From assembly GCA_963693365.1 (NCBI GenBank), contig CAVNZM010000001.1, positions 11,284,001 through 11,348,000 of the forward strand: a stretch of 64,000 nucleotides of DNA. Reading direction: 5' to 3'. Source of the DNA: Amoebidium appalachense (taxonomy: Eukaryota; Ichthyosporea). Both the position numbers and the translations under genes were made by a program. Under the pieces are notes generated by a model. The model saw only the letters and a program-made list of their open reading frames with translations. It was not told the origin of the DNA and searched no databases. Below, piece by piece: positions 53,649 through 64,000 of this stretch (position 1 is its first letter; each line of letters opens with the position of its first letter).

Positions 53649-55023
53649 CCCCCCCCCTACCCCCCCCCCATTCCCCTCCCCCCTCCCTACCGCCCCTTCC
53701 CCCCGCCCCCGCGCCCCTCTTCCCCCTGTTATTTCGCAGCCCTCCAACGGGGCGGGCCGCGTCCCCCGTTGACTCGGGCTGAACCATTAATTGACACACA
53801 GTGCGGCATATTTTTGGCCGCTACCGCCGGCCACCCTCATTCGTCCGTATGCACGGAGCCAGCACACGACGAATCATTCAGGAATCCTCGTGAATGTTGA
53901 TAAACCTGTGGAATCCGTGGATTTATAGGTACAAAGTTGATGTGTTTTTTGTGTGTTCACACGTGTTTCCCACTGAACGCGTCGACCCCGCGGCGTAGGC
54001 GGTGTACACTCCGGGGTCCCCGCCAGTTCCGTCATCCCGGCTACGAAGATGATTGGTCCTGAGTTATCATTGGACAGCTAATATACCGAGATTCGATTGG
54101 ACACTCGCACCTCACGTTTTTCTGTCTTTTGCGAGTCTATGGCGCATGTGTGACAGTGGCAAGATGAGAGCATTTCAGCATTAAAAGCCCTGATTTTTCT
54201 ATAAAAACAGTATAAGTATACATTGTACACGGAAATTTACCGTGGAAAAAACAATTTGTAGTGGCCCGGGTTAAGTCCAACGCCTGGCCCTGCCTCGTGA
54301 CGTGTAACCCTCGAGTCTCGTCGTGATATCGATCTTGAGATGACAAGATCTTTGACAATGCCGAGTCGTACGGATACAGCCCGATCACCCAGAGTTTTAT
54401 GGGCATCGACAACGCCACCAGCCTCAGGTACTTGCGACCCGATTGTCGACGCAGCCAGGGCTGAGGAATGCATCACACAGTCCGATGTATCGCACAGTCG
54501 CTTCATAGAACCGTCGGTATTGTTCAAAAAAAAAGAGGGCCGTGCTACGTTACCCCTGCTGCACTTGCAGGAGCGTGTTACAAAGGAACAATACCGACGG
54601 TTTTTTTTCAGAGGGCCGTGAACGTAGGTAGCTCGGCCATTTGAGCATGTAGTAGTTCGGGGTACGGTCGATTGTCGATGCTTGCCGCAGCCACCGCCAG
54701 CAGGCAATATACTCAGCCTTTTGTGAACCACACGATTCGAACCACTAAAACAGCCCAAAAATCTAAGATTTTGCGCTCAGGAAAAAAGAGCTAATAATGA
54801 TATGAGGAAACGCCTGTAGCTTCACTTAATATCCTCAAGGACCTGTATCAGGCTGCTGAAGAACATCTGAGCATGATTGGATGACAATGTAGCCAATCAA
54901 CGCCTTAGAAAAATGAAACCAATAAAATCATTTTATGGAATAAAAATGTGGTCCAATCGAAATCGCTACTCTAATTATCCAATTGAAACGATTGCTTTTC
55001 AGTTCTGGAATGCAGCTACTTGC
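51993..55023. other. Spacer between the NHL gene and the aquaporin
   Basis: Begins with a (GT)n array (52028-52113) in the 3' flank of the NHL gene. It continues with AT-rich ordinary sequence (52.3-53.1 kb), C-rich blocks (53.26-53.75 kb) and a G run (53477-53496). A 17-bp inverted repeat lies at 54.5-54.6 kb. CCAAT/ATTGG motifs occur near 54050-54110 and again from 54876. No exon could be supported. Confidence 0.5.
54509..54602. repeat. 17-bp perfect inverted repeat with 60-bp loop
   Basis: AACCGTCGGTATTGTTC (54509-54525) pairs with GAACAATACCGACGGTT (54586-54602). An A run and GAGGGCCGTG lie inside; a T run and another GAGGGCCGTG follow the right arm. It may be a remnant of a small mobile element. 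Confidence 0.8.
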
Positions 55024-55030
55024 TATATAA
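54876..55030 (+). promoter_or_regulatory. Aquaporin promoter: CCAAT cluster and TATA box
   Basis: TATATAA at 55024-55030 is preceded within 150 bp by CCAAT-type motifs near 54876 (as ATTGG), 54893, 54919, 54953 and 54979. The TATA box lies about 90 bp before the open aquaporin frame, which suits a short 5' UTR. Confidence 0.6.
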
Positions 55031-55111
55031 ACAAGCCGAAGCGGATCCCTCGACTCATTCTGAGTCATTCATTCACTTATTCTTCTCTCTACAACAACAC
55101 CTAAATCACAT

Positions 55112-56108
55112 TTGGCGGGCCGTTGTACAGAGCAAGTGTTCAACTCAGCTTTACTAAGCACCTTCTTGCTATCTGAAAAATCAATACTAAACGCAAAAAC
55201 GGTGAACATTAGCGTGCCCAAAGGCCTTACCTCCAAGTGGTTCATCCGCTCGCTGGTGGCCGAATTTATCGGCATGGCGTTTTTCCTCTTCATCACGGTC
55301 GGCACCGTTGTGTCCTCTGAGGTGATGGTGCCAGGCTACCAATCCACCATAGCCCCTGTTGACGGCCAGCTAGTCACACCCGTAGCTACCGCCGACAAGT
55401 ACGTCTACGCTTTTTTTACCTTCGGCATTTCAATTGCCGTTTTGGCTTACAGCACGGGCCCCACTAGCGGCGGCCACCTTAACCCGGCGGTCACGTGCGC
55501 ACTTACCGTATTTGGCAAGCACAACATCTATAAGGCCGTCCTATACATCATCGGCCCAGTTTGCCGGTGCCACCGTCGGTGTTGGTTTCGTTTCCGCCCT
55601 CTATCCTTCATGTCGTCACGGAAACTACGCACTGAACCAACTTTCTCCGGACGTGAGCATCGCACAAGGTTTCTTCCTCGAAGTCTTTGGCACCGCCATT
55701 CTCACCTTCACAGTTTTCGCCATGGCCGTGGACCCGAAAGCAAACGAACCCAACGGACGTGCACCCTTTATGGCGCCACTTGCCATCGGCCTCTCTGTTC
55801 CTCTCGCTCATCCTGTTCTCATTCCCGTCACAAACTGCGGCATCAACCCTGCTCGCAGTTTTGCTGCGGCTGTGTATGCCGGCAACTTCAACGACTTTTG
55901 GATCTTCTTTGCGGGCCCCATGGTTGGTGGGCCTCTGGGTGCTGCGCTTCACTACCTGCCTGCATATCTTCTTGTGGACCCGGAGGAGACTGAGATTGCT
56001 GATATTGAGGATACAGGGGCTAATACGGCTATGAAGGTGAAGACGGTGGCTAGTGACGATGAGGCTGCACCAAATGGGTCTCACGTTGACGTGCGTGTTG
56101 AAAAATAA
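55112..56108 (+). pseudogene. Aquaporin/aquaglyceroporin (MIP family), frame-disrupted
   Basis: MIP channels pass water or small neutral solutes through six membrane helices and two NPA half-helices. Helix 1 (WFIRSLVAEFIGMAFFLFIT), helix 2, and the first NPA (SGGHLNPAVTCAL, codons at 55481-55489) are in one frame. The rest, from AQFAGATVGVGF through the second NPA (NCGINPARSF, codons at 55845-55853) to the stop at 56106, is in another. The switch is explained by a single extra G at 55553/55554, where ATCATCGGCCCAG stands for the expected ATCATCGCCCAG. No ATG occurs between the TATA box and helix 1: the open frame begins near TTG 55112 and the first ATG (55274) is inside helix 1. Everything else is well conserved, about 331 codons, with no intron. 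It could be a young pseudogene, a sequencing error, or a gene with a non-AUG start or an unseen leader exon. Confidence 0.75.
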
Positions 56109-56203
56109 ATGATAGTTGAATGATAAAAACGCAAAGAGAATAGAAAGTGCAGAAAAACATTTATTTTGTATGGAAACAGTCCGTCTGTGACGGATATTTT
56201 CAT

Positions 56204-56209
56204 AATAAA
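56204..56209 (+). terminator. Poly(A) signal AATAAA after the aquaporin
   Basis: AATAAA lies about 95 bp past the aquaporin stop, before the C-rich spacer starts at 56246. Confidence 0.6.
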
Positions 56210-56258
56210 GCCTTTTCGGTGGCCTATCACGATCAAGTCGTTAACCCCCCCCCCCCCC

Positions 56259-56295
<37 letters not shown>

Positions 56296-56724
56296 CAGGG
56301 GGACAAAAAAAAAAAAAAACCAAAAAAAAAAACCTCCCTCCTCTGCCCGAAGCAAAAAAATGCTCTCCGTCCATCCTTTTAGAAAAGCTCTTCCGAGCGC
56401 TGCAGAGCTGCGCATGCAGCATACCAGACAAATTCAGAATTCTGTTTTGCAAACACTGATGCTTTCTTTTGAAGTGCCCCCCTCCACTACATACTCCCCC
56501 CCCCCCCCCCCCCCCCCCCCGGGTGCTTTTTTCTCTTGAAGTCTCGCTCCCCCCCCTCCCCGTCTCAAAAAAAAGAACTTTGAAAAAAGAAAATAAAAGA
56601 AAAGAAAAAGGAAGAAAGAAAGAGAAGAAGAGGACTTCTGAAAAACATGACCAATTGGCCAGGCTTTGTTGTCAACCCCCCCCCCCCCCCCTCCCCCCCC
56701 CCCCCCCTCCCCCCCCCCTCCCCC

Positions 56725-56755
<31 letters not shown>

Positions 56756-57469
56756 AGAAAGAAAGAAAAAGAAAAAAAGAAAGAACGAAAAGAAAAAGAA
56801 AAGAATAAAGAGAGAAACAAAAAAACAAACAAACAAACAAAAAAATCAGGAGGTGAGTCCCTTTTTCTACCCCTCATGGAGAACGTTGTCTATAGTGTTG
56901 CCGGATTTGCATATAGCATACCGTGGGACATACCTGTTGCAATTAGTGTTCGAATAGAAAATAGAGCACGCCTACAAGTTTACACAACACCCTCTTACAC
57001 GCCGAAGGAAACTGAAAACACGGAAGTCACCAAATTATCCAAACTAAGATACCTGACTCAGTCTGCACACAGTCTGAGACGCACCCACACACCTAAACTT
57101 TGCACACCCACCCACATACCCAGGGAAGCATGCACACACATACACAAACACACTTGTACACAAACACACACGTACACAAATTATTATACCCCGGATAAGA
57201 AGCCAGTGGGGTCTTATTGTCTCTCTCTGCTCCCCCCCCCCCCCCTCCCCCCCCCCCCTCCCCCCGCTCCCTCCCTCTCCCTCACACACACTCTCTCCCA
57301 ACCCCCTCTCTCCCCCGCCTCTCTCTCCCTCCCTCTCTCTCTCTTCCCCTGTCTCTGTCTCCTTCTCTATCTCTCTCTATCTCGTCTCCCCCCTCCCCCC
57401 CCTCTCTCTCTGCCCAGTCTCCCAGATCTCCATACCCACCTGCACCAATTCTGTTTTTCTTCTCTCTCG

Positions 57470-57550
<81 letters not shown>

Positions 57551-57769
57551 TCTGTCTCTCTCTTTCTCTCTCTCTATCTCTCTCTTTCCGCCCCCCCCCC
57601 CCCCCCCCCTGGCATATCTATCCCCCCCCCCCCCCCAGCTCTCTCTCCCCCCCTCCCCCCCCCCCCTCTCTATCTCTCTCCCTCTCCCCGGCGCACAAAC
57701 ACACTCCGACCTGCATAAATCAGATATCGCCGTCACGCACACAAACACACACGCACACACGCACGCACG

Positions 57770-57807
<38 letters not shown>

Positions 57808-57836
57808 CACTGTCACGGCACGCACACATGCACATG

Positions 57837-57927
<91 letters not shown>

Positions 57928-57931
57928 AAAA

Positions 57932-57962
<31 letters not shown>

Positions 57963-58670
57963 CATTCACACATAAATATACCGTGCAAACACACGCGGTT
58001 CTGAGGGTACAATGATTCACCCTTGCGCGATCTTATGTAGGCACGGATCAGGATGCATGATAAGCGCGGACCCATTCGAATATTCCGCATTCCTGCAAAA
58101 ACAAGCACACAGGATCGAGAAGCGAACATTTCAAAAGCTGAAGCCAAAAAAACATGAAAATCGGCGAGAGACTATCTAGTGAGCATACCCTTTGATTTAG
58201 CATTCTTTTGTTTTTTACTAATTGTACTCTCTGTACCCTGCCTCTGGCACATGTTAACACCTATGCACGTGATAGAAAACTAAGTTTCATAAAAGTTACT
58301 AAGTTTCATAAAAGTATACCTCTGCTAGATTTAGCCCTCTCTCTCCGGAGGATTTCAAACAGCAAATTATGCACCAGCGTGAAAAGCGTTGACTCTATCA
58401 AAAACTGTCATTTCACACCCTTCATCTCATCCGAAAATGTGCTCATATAGATTGTAATCGCAACACTTGTGGCGCATTATTAATTACCACAATCAGTTGC
58501 ACGAAGACCTTTTTCGTTCATCGTCCCTGGATAAACACACATATGAGCATCATCTTACTCTAACACCTGCACACATCCACCGGGATTTATTTTGGGCACA
58601 CTATGAGATGGCGGTGGATACACATACCCGTGTGGGTGTGTCTGTTTGCGCAAAACACACTGGCTACCAG
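56210..58670. other. Spacer or 5' part of the next gene
   Basis: Contains C(n)A(n) tracts (56246-56330, 56677-56830), C/CT-rich tracts (57.23-57.66 kb), a pure (CT)n array (57473-57545), (CA)n arrays (57776-57803, 57838-57922), and ordinary DNA at 58.0-58.67 kb. Exons of the Apple/PAN-like gene may start in 58.0-58.67 kb, but none could be fixed. Confidence 0.5.
57473..57545. repeat. (CT)n microsatellite
   Basis: About 70 bp of pure CT within a longer pyrimidine tract. Confidence 0.9.
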
Positions 58671-63584
<4,914 letters not shown>

Positions 63585-64000
63585 GTGTGGTGTGTAGAGA
63601 GAGAGAGGGAAAGCCTCTATTGTGTATGTGTGTGTCTGAGTGGGTGGGTGGTGATGGTGGTGGTGATGGCAGGTGAGTGGGTGGGTGGGTGGGGAGGGGG
63701 GGGGGGGGGGGGGGAGGAGGGGGGGGGAGGGCCCGGAAAAAGTGAACCGTTTGTTTGTTCCACTCTCCCCCCCCCCTTCTCTCTCTCTTTTTGTGACCAA
63801 TCATAACACACCCCTTATTCGGAAGAGGGGGAAAGGGTGGGGGGGGGGAGGGGGAGAGAGAGAGAGGGAGGGGGGGGGGGGATGAGCCAGGCAAACGTCT
63901 CTTTTTTTTTTTTTTCCTCCCCCCTTCTTCCTTCTTCTTCTTCTTTTTCTTCTTCTTCTTCTTCTTCTTCTTCCGCTTCTTTTCGTTTTTTTTTTTTTTT
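63585..64000. other. Right edge: low-complexity DNA
   Basis: GT- and G-rich tract (63640-63730), polypurine tract (63820-63880) and a CTT/T-rich tract (63900-64000). No further exon could be identified. Confidence 0.5.

Noticed and set aside
54720-54760. GATTCGAACC string as a possible tRNA T-arm
   Set aside because: The flanking bases do not form the T stem, and no acceptor stem or anticodon arm could be drawn.
58200-58280. Hydrophobic frame (LAFFCFLLIVLSVPCLW) as signal peptide of the PAN-like protein
   Set aside because: There is no in-frame ATG before it, a stop follows soon after, and no donor links it in phase to 58671.

Overview
This window is eukaryotic nuclear DNA. Five loci are split by GT-AG introns or otherwise recognisable as eukaryotic genes, with introns from about 100 bp to more than 2 kb. 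Introns and spacers are dominated by very long C or G runs, (CA)n/(GT)n arrays and CT/GA tracts. The gene set (tomosyn with a C-terminal SNARE-like tail, mitochondrial antiquitin, a type II membrane GT14 glycosyltransferase, an NHL beta-propeller protein, an aquaporin and an Apple/PAN-like secreted protein) suggests an intron-rich unicellular eukaryote or alga, possibly a relative of animals. The sequence alone does not fix the lineage.

Layout. From the left edge to 14353 (+) lies the 3' part of a tomosyn/STXBP5-like gene. From 14354 to about 24.3 kb is a repeat-rich spacer with a diverged direct duplication of about 1.3 kb (17.9-19.2 kb and 20.35-21.6 kb) and a possible DNA-transposon remnant near 23.3-23.66 kb. 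From 24311 to 36155 (+) is a complete 17-exon antiquitin (ALDH7A1) gene; all splice phases agree and the product is about 540 residues with a mitochondrial-type leader. From 38275 to 39546 (-) is an intronless GT14 glycosyltransferase gene in an island almost free of homopolymers. From 39.6 to 46.7 kb is spacer with large (GT)n, polypurine and (CGCA)n arrays and a promoter-like CCAAT/TATA cluster near 44.5-44.7 kb. From 46746 to 51992 (+) is a five-exon coiled-coil/NHL gene of about 623 residues. From 55.1 to 56.1 kb (+) is an aquaporin with a good TATA box but no upstream ATG and a one-base frameshift. From 58.67 kb to the right edge (+) are exons of an Apple/PAN-like protein gene that runs out of the window.

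The genes do not look like a functional cluster. The most unusual content is in the non-coding DNA: a dispersed, same-strand, roughly 100-150 bp element ending in a conserved stem that leads directly into poly(C); (GT)n arrays starting at splice donors and (CA)n arrays ending in acceptors; strand-ordered compound tracts C(n)A(n) and C(n)(CA)n; introns holding both a long C run and a long G run; and a perfect 45-bp-arm hairpin in the last antiquitin intron. In the tomosyn gene a small exon has been tandemly copied, and a third copy appears to have lost its splice acceptor.
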